Part shown: positions 8,836 through 16,227 of the stretch, piece by piece | Layout: the number at the start of each line of letters is the position of its first letter | How positions within the stretch are numbered: position 1 is the stretch's first letter | Source: Rhodospirillaceae bacterium | Lineage (GTDB): Bacteria; Pseudomonadota; Alphaproteobacteria; SP197 | Direction: 5' to 3' | Length of the DNA: 64,000 bases | Assembly: GCA_002722885.1 (NCBI GenBank) | Contig: PBNE01000006.1 | Span: 333,894-397,893 of the forward strand | Notes under the pieces: model-generated | Database searches by the model: none | Seen by the model: only the letters and a program-made list of their open reading frames with translations | Told to the model about the DNA's origin: nothing | Position numbers and translations under genes: made by a program

Positions 8836-9987
8836 CTACTGCCCGCTATCCGCCTGGCGCGTGGCGGCTATGGTGCGAGCCAGGAGCTTGATCTCGGCAC
8901 GGATCTCATCGGCGAGCTGACCACGACCGGAAACGGTTTCTTCGAGCAGGCGTGTCATGACGACATCGAGATTACGCAGGTGTGTCCGGCTTGCTTCGTC
9001 CAGACCACCGGACCCCTGTGCTGTCGCCAACCGTTCGATGACGGGTTTGAGATCGGATTGGCCTTCGACAAGCTTGATCAGGAGTTGCTGTTCGGCATGC
9101 ATCTGATCGGTGAGTGTGGCCAATCGGTCAGCCAGGGCGGAAAGCTGCTGATCGGCGCCTACCCGGCTCTCTTCGCCGCGCGCCATCGTGCGCTGCAGGC
9201 GGTCTAGGCTGTCGGCGGTCTGTTCGAGCAGTGCGCTGACATAGGCCGGAACCGATTGTTCGCCTTCGTAAGACAGCGAGCTGCCGGACTGCAGGCGCGT
9301 GACCGACGACAACCATTCCTCCAGCTCGTTGTAGAACCGGTTCTGAGCCTGACTGGACTGGAGATCCAGGAATCCCAGGACTAGCGAGCCGGCAAGGCCA
9401 AAGAGAGAAGAGCTGAAGGCGGTTCCCATGCCAGCAAGCGGCGCGGAAAGGCCGTCCTTCAGGGTGTCAAAGAGGGTCACGACGTCCTGGCCGGCGCCGA
9501 CATTGAGGCCGTCGAGTGTGCCGCTGACCGCTCCGATGGTCTTGATCAGACCCCAGAATGTGCCGAGCAGGCCCAGGAATATGAGAAGGCCGATTAGGTA
9601 GCGCGAGATATCGCGGGATTCGTCGAGCCGGGAACCGATGCTGTCGAGCAGGGACCGTGTCGACGCTGTGGACAGGCGTAGCTGGCTCTGAGCCTGGCGC
9701 TCGCCCAGCATGGCGGCCATCGGCGCCAGAAGCCGAGGCGGGTCCTGCACGGAAGCGCCCGGCATGGCGTTCCGAAATCTCTCGATCCAGGACACCTCGC
9801 GGTAGAGAAGCTGGACCTGGCGGAAGATGTAGAGAATGCCCAGAAGCAGGACGCCGAGGATGAGGCCATTCAGGGCCGGATTGGCGCGGAAGGCTTCCAG
9901 AAGGGTTCCGAGAAGGACGGCAATGACCACGGCCACGACGACCAGAAAGAACGCCATCCGCAGAAGATAAGGATGCGGGCGGGTCAT
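8836..9987 (-). CDS. MotA/TolQ/ExbB-like proton channel protein
   Basis: A 383-residue membrane protein. Predicted helices are at about 11-31, 39-56, 130-153 and 185-208. The third contains GLLGTFWGLIKTIG and the fourth AGMGTAFSSSLFGLAGSL, both characteristic of the MotA/TolQ/ExbB channel domain. The C-terminal 150 residues are cytoplasmic and probably helical. It is the likely stator partner of the MotB/OmpA-like protein encoded three bases downstream, coupling ion flow to movement in the envelope. Flagellar MotA is less likely because no motility genes are present and the partner is atypical. Confidence 0.88.
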   Translation of the reverse strand: MTRPHPYLLRMAFFLVVVAVVIAVLLGTLLEAFRANPALNGLILGVLLLGILYIFRQVQLLYREVSWIERFRNAMPGASVQDPPRLLAPMAAMLGERQAQSQLRLSTASTRSLLDSIGSRLDESRDISRYLIGLLIFLGLLGTFWGLIKTIGAVSGTLDGLNVGAGQDVVTLFDTLKDGLSAPLAGMGTAFSSSLFGLAGSLVLGFLDLQSSQAQNRFYNELEEWLSSVTRLQSGSSLSYEGEQSVPAYVSALLEQTADSLDRLQRTMARGEESRVGADQQLSALADRLATLTDQMHAEQQLLIKLVEGQSDLKPVIERLATAQGSGGLDEASRTHLRNLDVVMTRLLEETVSGRGQLADEIRAEIKLLARTIAATRQADSGQ

Positions 9988-10023
9988 CGAGTTGGCCTGA
10001 TGGTGTTATCCGACAACGGCGAC

Positions 10024-11064
10024 TTAACGATCGACCAGAACAATGTCGATCCGGTCCATCGGTCCTTCTTCAGCCTTGTCGCCCAGCGCTCTAACGTCGA
10101 TGCGGGTGGAGCGCACGTTGTTCTCTATCAGATAGGCGCGTACCGCCAGGGCACGTGACAGGGCAAGGCGACGTGAGTCACTCGCCGAGGTTCCTTCGCT
10201 CGACGCAAAGGCTCGGAGCTGAACCCGTTGGTCGGGATTGGCATCGAGCTGTCCTGCGAGGCCCTGCAGCAGGGCCCTGTCGGCATCGCTCAACGCATCA
10301 CTTTCGGTCTCGAACAGAATCTGCAGGTCGTCGCTGGTGCTTGCGGCGTTGATGGAGGTCACCACGGCCACATCCGTACCGTCCATCGTGAGATCGGGCT
10401 CGGGCACTTCAATCGCTTCGGGATCGACGGGTTCGCTCAGCAGGTCCTCGATTTCGTCGAAGGCGCTGACGGTGTCCGCGGGTTCGGGGGTAGACGTTGC
10501 CGCAGCCACCGCAACGGCCTCCGGTTCGATCAGGAGTTCGCTTTTGGGGGTGGCTTCCATGATCTCTGCCGCCATCTCCGGCTCGGGTTCAGGCGCGGTG
10601 ACGGTTTCTGTGGTCACGATGTTGAAGGGTTCGAGTTCGGCGTCGGGGTCGATCATGATTTCCGACACTACCTCAGCTTCCGAATTCTGCTCCGGAAGAG
10701 CCGGCATTTCGAAATCGTTCGACGATGTTGTGGCCAGCTGCTCAAGCAGGAGAACGGATTCTGAACTCATGGCGCTACCGTCAGGTGCGGGCAGCAGCAA
10801 CACGCTGTCTTCCGATACCGCGCCGGGCATGCTCACCGTCGAGTTGTAGACCCCTGTAGACGAGAGTGTGGTGACGTTACCGAAAAGGTCGAGCGAGGTC
10901 TCGTCGAGCGGCGGGCCTAGAGAATCGAGGACGTCCAGGTTGACCTCGACCTCGGGCTGTAAACTCTGCGCATGCGCCGGCAGACCATAAACGGCGAGGC
11001 CGGCAGCCAGTAGGGCGACCGCAGGGAGGGTCCGCGTGTTCAAAGCGATGTGGCGAAGGTTCAT
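10024..11064 (-). CDS. OmpA family protein with secretion signal
   Basis: A 346-residue protein from ATG 11064. An N-terminal signal peptide runs to about residue 34 (LPAVALLAAGLAVYGLPAHAQ). A long acidic, low-complexity middle rich in Glu, Pro, Ala and Val follows (about 100-240), then an OmpA-like domain (about 245-346) with ILFETESDALSDADRALL and LALSRALAVRAYLIE. It should lie in the periplasm or outer membrane and touch peptidoglycan; the acidic middle may be a flexible tether. An in-frame ATG 18 bases upstream is an alternative start. It ends 36 bases before the MotA-like gene, so it is likely in the same operon. Confidence 0.85.
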   Translation of the reverse strand: MNLRHIALNTRTLPAVALLAAGLAVYGLPAHAQSLQPEVEVNLDVLDSLGPPLDETSLDLFGNVTTLSSTGVYNSTVSMPGAVSEDSVLLLPAPDGSAMSSESVLLLEQLATTSSNDFEMPALPEQNSEAEVVSEIMIDPDAELEPFNIVTTETVTAPEPEPEMAAEIMEATPKSELLIEPEAVAVAAATSTPEPADTVSAFDEIEDLLSEPVDPEAIEVPEPDLTMDGTDVAVVTSINAASTSDDLQILFETESDALSDADRALLQGLAGQLDANPDQRVQLRAFASSEGTSASDSRRLALSRALAVRAYLIENNVRSTRIDVRALGDKAEEGPMDRIDIVLVDR

Positions 11065-11166
11065 GGCGTTGTCACCAGGCTCCATCGGGTTAGCTGCGCC
11101 AGTTTTGCGCACCATAGACAACGCTGGCCATGCAAACAACGTGCCTTGACCGGAAACCGGACAGGA

Positions 11167-11961
11167 TCAGCGTCCGGCGAGCGCCTTGTGCAACTGACTG
11201 TGAATGTGTGGATTCGCAGCCAAAACGGCTCCGTTCTTGAGGTCGAACTCGCTGCCGCTGGTATCGGTGACATAGGCACCGGCTTCGCGCGCCAGCAGGA
11301 TTCCGGCGGCGACATCCCAGGGTTTCAGTCCTTCTTCCCAGAATCCGTCGAAACGACCGGCCGCAACATAGGCAAGGTCGAGCGCGGCCGAGCCCATGCG
11401 CCGCAGATCGCGCGTATGGCGCATCACATGGCCCATCTGCTCCAGAAGGCGCGTCTGGTCGATCCCCTCTTCGCTGGCGGATCGGCCGTGCGCGATCAGG
11501 CAGTCGGCCAGCCGTTCACGACGGCTGACACGCAGGCGGCGCTGGTTGACATAAGCGCCTTCGCCTTTCTCACCCCAGAACAGCTCGTCGCGAAGGGGAT
11601 CGAAGACGATGCCGGCCTCCAGTTCTCCATCCTGCTCGACGCCGATGGAGATGCAGACCTGCGGGACCGAGTGGATGAAGTTCAGCGTCCCGTCGAGTGG
11701 ATCGATGATCCAGCGCGAACGGCCGTCCTTGGCCGGCACCGGCTTGGACTCCTCGGTCAGGAAGCCGAATCCGGGGCGGGCCTTGGCCAGCTCTTCCTTC
11801 AGGGTTCTTTCGGCCTTGAGGTCGGCGGCGGTGACGAAGTCATTAGTGCCCTTGCGCGAAACCTGAAGGTTCTCGACTTCGTTGAAGTCGCGCAGGAGCG
11901 TGCGGGCTGCCTTGTCGGCAGCCGCGGCCATGACGGTGATGAGCGGTGAACGACGGGACAA
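11167..11961 (-). CDS. Inositol monophosphatase family protein (SuhB/CysQ-like)
   Basis: A 264-residue protein with the metal-binding motifs of the Mg-dependent, Li-sensitive phosphatase family: GFLTEES (about 66-72), WIIDPLDGTLNF (about 84-95) and the C-terminal KPWDVAAGILLAREAG. The family removes phosphate from inositol monophosphates, 3'-phosphoadenosine 5'-phosphate or related compounds; sequence alone does not decide which. It starts eight bases after the stop of efp on the same strand, so the two are probably cotranscribed. Confidence 0.92.
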   Translation of the reverse strand: MSRRSPLITVMAAAADKAARTLLRDFNEVENLQVSRKGTNDFVTAADLKAERTLKEELAKARPGFGFLTEESKPVPAKDGRSRWIIDPLDGTLNFIHSVPQVCISIGVEQDGELEAGIVFDPLRDELFWGEKGEGAYVNQRRLRVSRRERLADCLIAHGRSASEEGIDQTRLLEQMGHVMRHTRDLRRMGSAALDLAYVAAGRFDGFWEEGLKPWDVAAGILLAREAGAYVTDTSGSEFDLKNGAVLAANPHIHSQLHKALAGR

Positions 11962-11969
11962 GGCTGTGA

Positions 11970-12536
11970 TCAGTCCTTGGCGCGTTCGCGATAGGTCGCA
12001 TCTTCGGTGTTCACCACTATCCTTGTGCCGGTCTCGATATGTGGCGGCACCATGACCCTGAGTCCGTTGTCGAGCGTGGCGGGCTTGTAGGACGACGCAG
12101 CGGTCTGGCCTTTCACCACGGCCTCGGTTTCTTCGACCGTGAGCACCACCGTTTCCGGCAGAGCCACGCCGAGAGCCTCTTCCTCATAGGACTGGACCGT
12201 CACCATCATGCCGTCCTGCATGAAGGCGGCCTTGTCGCCGATCATGTCGCGGCTGATCTGGATCTGCTCGAAGGTCTCGGTGTCCATGAAGGTGAAGTTG
12301 TCGTCGTCGGCGAAAAGGAACTGGTACTCCTTGTCCCACAGCCGCACGCGCTCGACCGTCTCGGACGAACGGAAGCGTTCGTTCAGCTTGGCGCCGTCGC
12401 GAATGTCCTTCAGTTCGACCTGAAGGTAGGCGCCGCCCTTGCCGGGTTGGGTGTGCTGGATTTTGGTGGCGACCAGGAGGCGGTCCTTGTGTTCAATGAC
12501 CATGCCGGGCCGGATCGCGTTGCCGTCGATCTTCAT
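11970..12536 (-). CDS. efp: Translation elongation factor P
   Basis: A 188-residue protein of standard length with the three EF-P domains: an N-terminal KOW-like domain with the tip loop QPGKGGAY, then two OB folds ending MVPPHIETGTRIVVNTED. EF-P relieves ribosome stalling at consecutive prolines. The tip residue is Lys33, the position modified with beta-lysine in E. coli; no epmA/epmB-type modification genes are seen in the window. It is followed by the monophosphatase gene. Confidence 0.97.
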   Translation of the reverse strand: MKIDGNAIRPGMVIEHKDRLLVATKIQHTQPGKGGAYLQVELKDIRDGAKLNERFRSSETVERVRLWDKEYQFLFADDDNFTFMDTETFEQIQISRDMIGDKAAFMQDGMMVTVQSYEEEALGVALPETVVLTVEETEAVVKGQTAASSYKPATLDNGLRVMVPPHIETGTRIVVNTEDATYRERAKD

Positions 12537-12581
12537 GCGCGTAACCTGAGATTGCGGGGTTGTCTGAGGGCGCGGAAGCTA

Positions 12582-13130
12582 TCAGTGGCCGGTGATCTTG
12601 GCAACGGCAGCGGCGATCTCCGCAAGCGATGCGGAATCGGACCACAATTCGTAGTTCAGAGCCACGAAATCGGCGCCGGCTTCAGCGGCGGCCACAGCTT
12701 GCTGCACCGATTGGCAGCCCAGCGCGACACAGGGTGGTTCCATCATCATCTGCCACCAGGTCAGGCACGCCTGAGCGTCTGGTGAGGGCGGCCCGAACGC
12801 GACGTAATCGGCCCCGGCCTCACCTGCGATCATGGCGTCGTGCCGCGATGATCCACAGCCCGCACCCACGATTCTGTCGTCCGGCAGAGAGGCGCGGCCT
12901 GCTTCGACCGAACCCTCGATGTGAGCGCCGTCGGCTTCGACGTCGAGAACAAGATAATCGTGTCCTAGAAGGACAAAGGCGACGTCACGGCTCTGGGCGA
13001 TAGGGCCGAGTGCCTTTGTGGTCTGACGCCACACGTCATCGCTCTGGTCGTTCAGGGCGAGCATGAAACAGGCGACATCGTGGGCGTCGAGGGCGGTTGC
13101 CAGTTCAGCAGTGAATGACTCGAGCGCCAC
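12582..13130 (-). CDS. Thiamine-phosphate synthase-like (ThiE/TenI) TIM-barrel protein
   Basis: From GTG 13130 the product is 182 residues. It resembles ThiE/TenI: GAGCGSSRHDAMIAGEAGADYVAFGPP and the later GADFVALNYELW match phosphate-binding loops of the barrel. In the same frame upstream of 13130 the codons read CRLYLVSPPQ, the expected first beta strand, so translation probably begins earlier. The only candidate between there and the aldolase stop is CTG 13187, with an AGGGAAAGG box upstream. ThiE couples the pyrimidine and thiazole halves of thiamine; the weakly conserved active-site loops leave the activity uncertain. It follows fba directly. Confidence 0.75.
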   Translation of the reverse strand: MALESFTAELATALDAHDVACFMLALNDQSDDVWRQTTKALGPIAQSRDVAFVLLGHDYLVLDVEADGAHIEGSVEAGRASLPDDRIVGAGCGSSRHDAMIAGEAGADYVAFGPPSPDAQACLTWWQMMMEPPCVALGCQSVQQAVAAAEAGADFVALNYELWSDSASLAEIAAAVAKITGH

Positions 13131-13190
13131 CTGCGGCGGTGAGACGAGGTAGAGGCGGCAGGCCGCCTCCTGATCGCCGGGGGACAGGGC

Positions 13191-14111
13191 TCAGGCCTTT
13201 CCCTGGTAGATCTTGATGATGCGGTCGAGCATGGCGTGGGCATCTTCCGGTTGACGTTGGAAGGTGTTGCGCCCGATGATCGAGCCCGACGCGCCACCGG
13301 CTGCGATCTCACCTATCTCGGCGAACACGCCATCGAGGTCCTTGGCGGCACCGCCCGAGAAGACCACGATCCGACGGCCGTTGAATGCCGACTGCATGAC
13401 GTGTTCGATCCGCGCCTTGAGCGTGGAGATGTCGATGCCTTCGCTCTCGTAGACCTTTTTGGCCTCGGCCTGTTCGATGAAGTCTGTCGGTGGCTTCACC
13501 TTGATGATGTTGGCGCCGAGCTGTGCGGCCATATGCGCGGCATAAGCGGTGATGTCGACGGCGGTCTCGCCGTCCTTCGAGAGTGTGCCGCCGCGCGGAT
13601 AGGACCAGACCACCGTCGCAATGCCGCAGGATTTCGCCTCCAGCGACATCTCGCGAACCTCTTCGATCATCTCGAACTGGTACTCGGAGCCGGGATAGAT
13701 CGTGAAGCCGATGGCCGAACAGCCAAGACGCAGGGCGTCCTGAACCGAAGCGGTGATCGCCTGGTCTTTCTCTGTCGCGAGGCTGTTGGAGTTGTTGGCC
13801 TTGAGGATCAACGGCATGGCACCGGAGAAGGTGTCGGCACCGGCCTCAAGGAAACCGAGCGGCGCGGCATAGGCGTTCAGCCCGGCATCGATGGCAAGCT
13901 GGAAGTGATAGTGCGGATCATAGGCCGGCGCGTTCTTGGCGAAGCTGCGGGCAGGACCATGCTCCCAACCCTGATCGACCGGCAGGATGACCATGCGACC
14001 GGAACCACCCAGGCGGCCGTGCATCAGAATGCGCGCCAGGTTGGCTTTCACGCCCGGCGGTTCGCCCTCGTACCAGGAGAGGATCTGTTTGACGCGTCGC
14101 GTGATTTTCAT
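13191..14111 (-). CDS. Class I fructose-bisphosphate aldolase (DeoC/FbaB type)
   Basis: A 306-residue protein of the DeoC/LacD/FbaB superfamily: VILPVDQGWEHGP near the N-terminus, GCSAIGFTIYPGSEYQFEM in the middle, and NIIKVKPPTDF containing the probable Schiff-base Lys, then VVFSGGAAKD and GGASGSIIGRNTFQR for phosphate binding. It should interconvert fructose 1,6-bisphosphate with the two triose phosphates. It belongs to the minus-strand carbohydrate run with tkt, gap and pgk, although the lyase/UbiD pair separates it from pgk. Its TGA stop is in frame with the downstream ThiE-like gene. Confidence 0.93.
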   Translation of the reverse strand: MKITRRVKQILSWYEGEPPGVKANLARILMHGRLGGSGRMVILPVDQGWEHGPARSFAKNAPAYDPHYHFQLAIDAGLNAYAAPLGFLEAGADTFSGAMPLILKANNSNSLATEKDQAITASVQDALRLGCSAIGFTIYPGSEYQFEMIEEVREMSLEAKSCGIATVVWSYPRGGTLSKDGETAVDITAYAAHMAAQLGANIIKVKPPTDFIEQAEAKKVYESEGIDISTLKARIEHVMQSAFNGRRIVVFSGGAAKDLDGVFAEIGEIAAGGASGSIIGRNTFQRQPEDAHAMLDRIIKIYQGKA

Positions 14112-14178
14112 GGCACCAGGGCTCCCCGCATGGACGGATTGAAGTGTGGGGCTTGCTTAGCTTGATCGCGGATGCCGA

Positions 14179-14649
14179 TCAATTGGCGGCGGCGTTGCGC
14201 AGCTGGTCTTCGAGGCTTTGATCCACAGGGCCCTGAAGGCAGGCCGGGCGGTTCTGATGAAACCGTGCGCCTACGGATTCTGCCATTTCTGCGATGCGGC
14301 GAGTTGTGTCCGGAGGCCCCGTCATATGGACATCCTTCCAGCCCAGACGCAGCGCCAGCATGGCTTGTCCCGCACTATCACCGCAGTCGATCAGGGCGTG
14401 GACGCAGCCGTCGCCCAGGCCTGCCTGGCGCATCATTTCCAGCAGGTAGGCCGGCCCGTAGCGGCCACTGGCATCGGGTTCGGTGACCAGTAGAACAGCG
14501 ACATCGAGGCGCGCCGCGATCTCTGTGACAGCCCGGGCTTCTGCAGCGTCACGGACCGTCACGGGGTGCCACGGGGTCGCGGAGCGTTTTTCCGAAATGG
14601 GGTCGTGAGCCAAAGCTGTCGATCCACAGGTTGATGAGACGGTCAGCAA
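14179..14649 (-). CDS. Uncharacterised small protein next to fba
   Basis: An open frame of 156 codons from TTG 14649. The part from about residue 30 (PVTVRDAAEARAVTEIAA) looks like structured protein, with alternating strands and helices: VAVLLVTEPD, GCVHALIDCGDSAGQAMLALRLG and VHMTGPP. It resembles short barrel-like proteins I recall beside pgk/fba in Rhodospirillales, but I cannot name a family. GTG 14562 is an equally good start, and no clear ribosome-binding site decides. It is read toward fba, 67 bases away, and is divergent from the lyase gene. Confidence 0.55.
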   Translation of the reverse strand: MLTVSSTCGSTALAHDPISEKRSATPWHPVTVRDAAEARAVTEIAARLDVAVLLVTEPDASGRYGPAYLLEMMRQAGLGDGCVHALIDCGDSAGQAMLALRLGWKDVHMTGPPDTTRRIAEMAESVGARFHQNRPACLQGPVDQSLEDQLRNAAAN

Positions 14650-14690
14650 GTGTGGACCAGTCGCCTGACGGGTTCTACGTGGTCATACCC

Positions 14691-14706
14691 GGATCACGCA
14701 TGATCC
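14691..14706. promoter_or_regulatory. Inverted repeat between divergent genes (possible operator)
   Basis: GGATCA-CGCA-TGATCC, a perfect 6+6 inverted repeat with a four-base spacer, lies 37 bases upstream of the lyase start and 42 bases upstream of the divergent small gene. The position suits a regulator-binding site, but no regulator is encoded next to it. The evidence is symmetry and position only. Confidence 0.25.
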
Positions 14707-14742
14707 TGTAGCGTTGGGGCCTCCTGATTTTCTGGTCGCGCC

Positions 14743-16227
14743 ATGACACACTTCCTGACGTCACGACATGACATCACGCTCAATCTGGTGCGCGACGTAG
14801 CCTGGCGTGGCGAAGCCCTGGCCGTCGCGGACGTGACCCTCGACGACATCGACAAACAGCGTGAGGCCTTCCTGGCCTTTGTTCGCTGTGACTCCGACGC
14901 GCGGGTCTACGGGGTCAATCAGGGGCAGGGTGAGATGATTGCCGAGGCCATGGATGAGGCCGACCGTGAACGGTTGGCCCGGCTCAAGCCATTGGCAGCC
15001 GCCGTGCCGTTCGGTGAACCTTATCCCGAGCGGGTGGTGCGGGCGATGGTGCTGGCCCGATTCGCGAACCTGTTGGAAGGGCATGGCACGGGTTCCGTGC
15101 GGCTGGTCCAGGCGCTGGCGGCCATGCTTAACGAGGGGCCGTTGCCGAAGGTGCCGCAGAAAGGCCAGGGCGGTCCTGGTGAGATTCTGGTGCTTTACAC
15201 GCTGTTCGCCGATCTTGCGCAATCGCTCGACCTGGAGCCCGGCGAGCGTGGCGCGCTGATCAATGGCGCGCCAGCGGCGGCAGCCGTTCTGGCTGATGCG
15301 GCGCTGGTCGGCGAACGTCGGCTGGCCCTGGCCGAACGTGTTCTGGCGCTGGCGATTGTCGCGTTCAACGCGCCGGCGGAACACTACGAGCCCGTTGTCG
15401 GCACTCTGCTGGGCGGCGCCCACAATGAGACGGCGTTCAACAACCTCGCCGCCCTCCTTGATGGCATGACGAACGGCGTCGCAGCCCGCGACCATCAGGC
15501 GCCGGTAGGCTATCGTATCGTGCCCCATGTGCTCGGGCAGGCACATGCCGCCGTGGAACAGGCGCATTTGATGGCGACCCAGAGCCTGTCTGCGGTGACT
15601 CACAACCCGATCTACCTGGCCCCGGAGGCCGCCGGTGGCTATGGCCGCAGCCTCAGCACCGGCGGCTATCACAACGCCGTCGCCGCGCCGGCGATGGACC
15701 AGATTGCCGGAGCCTGTGCTGATCTTTGTCTTGTCTGTCTGCGTCTATGCGTCGGTTTGCTGAACGGCCGCGTCTCGGGCTATCCCGATTTTCTTTTGAG
15801 CGGGCGCAAGGCGGGAGAATCGGATGGACATGGGGCGGTGGGCTATCTGCCGATGGCGATCACCGGGTTCATGGAAGAAGCGCGTGCGGCGGCAACGCGA
15901 ACGTTCATTCCGGCGTCGGATGCCAGTGTGTTTGGACAAGATGACGTGACCGCGCCGGCGTTCCTGGCCTGGCCCAAGACTATGGCCGCGGGCGCAAGCA
16001 TGGAGGCCTGCCTGGCCGTCACGGCGGTAGCGGCGTCGCAGGCCCTGCATGTGACAGGCCGGACACAGATCCCCGCGCCTTTGACGGGGTTGCTTGATGA
16101 TGTCAGGCATCATGTGCGGACGGTCGAGGGCGACCGCGTACTCGGTCCGGACCTGGGTGCACTCACAAACCATCTCCGGGCCGGTGTGTTTACCGACGAT
16201 CACAACAGCGACGGGAGCGGCCGATGA
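14743..16227 (+). CDS. Aromatic amino acid lyase (HAL/PAL) homologue lacking the MIO triad
   Basis: A 494-residue protein colinear with histidine/phenylalanine ammonia-lyases. Family landmarks are kept in changed form: YGVNQGQGE (Tyr56, canonical YGVNTGFG), ALINGAPAA, QAPVGYRIVPHVLG (canonical QDPYSLRCQPQV, Arg kept), THNPIYLAPE and GGYHNA. The tripeptide that cyclises to the MIO electrophile, normally GASGD, reads GGPGE here (residues 143-147; GPG codons at 15172-15180). Without Ala-Ser-Gly it cannot form MIO by the known route, so ordinary ammonia elimination from an amino acid is unlikely. Its end overlaps the UbiD gene by four bases (ATGA), which implies joint translation and a shared pathway. 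It could be a lyase with another mechanism, an isomerase, or a non-catalytic partner. Confidence 0.88.
   Translation: MTHFLTSRHDITLNLVRDVAWRGEALAVADVTLDDIDKQREAFLAFVRCDSDARVYGVNQGQGEMIAEAMDEADRERLARLKPLAAAVPFGEPYPERVVRAMVLARFANLLEGHGTGSVRLVQALAAMLNEGPLPKVPQKGQGGPGEILVLYTLFADLAQSLDLEPGERGALINGAPAAAAVLADAALVGERRLALAERVLALAIVAFNAPAEHYEPVVGTLLGGAHNETAFNNLAALLDGMTNGVAARDHQAPVGYRIVPHVLGQAHAAVEQAHLMATQSLSAVTHNPIYLAPEAAGGYGRSLSTGGYHNAVAAPAMDQIAGACADLCLVCLRLCVGLLNGRVSGYPDFLLSGRKAGESDGHGAVGYLPMAITGFMEEARAAATRTFIPASDASVFGQDDVTAPAFLAWPKTMAAGASMEACLAVTAVAASQALHVTGRTQIPAPLTGLLDDVRHHVRTVEGDRVLGPDLGALTNHLRAGVFTDDHNSDGSGR

Noticed and set aside
7345-9987. Zorya-like anti-phage system (ZorA/ZorB)
   Set aside because: A MotA-like and a MotB-like gene are present, but the long coiled coil is in the MotB-like protein, and no ZorC, ZorD or ZorE effector lies nearby.
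11050-11949. A plus-strand open frame of about 300 codons
   Set aside because: It is antisense to the inositol monophosphatase gene, whose catalytic motifs are complete.
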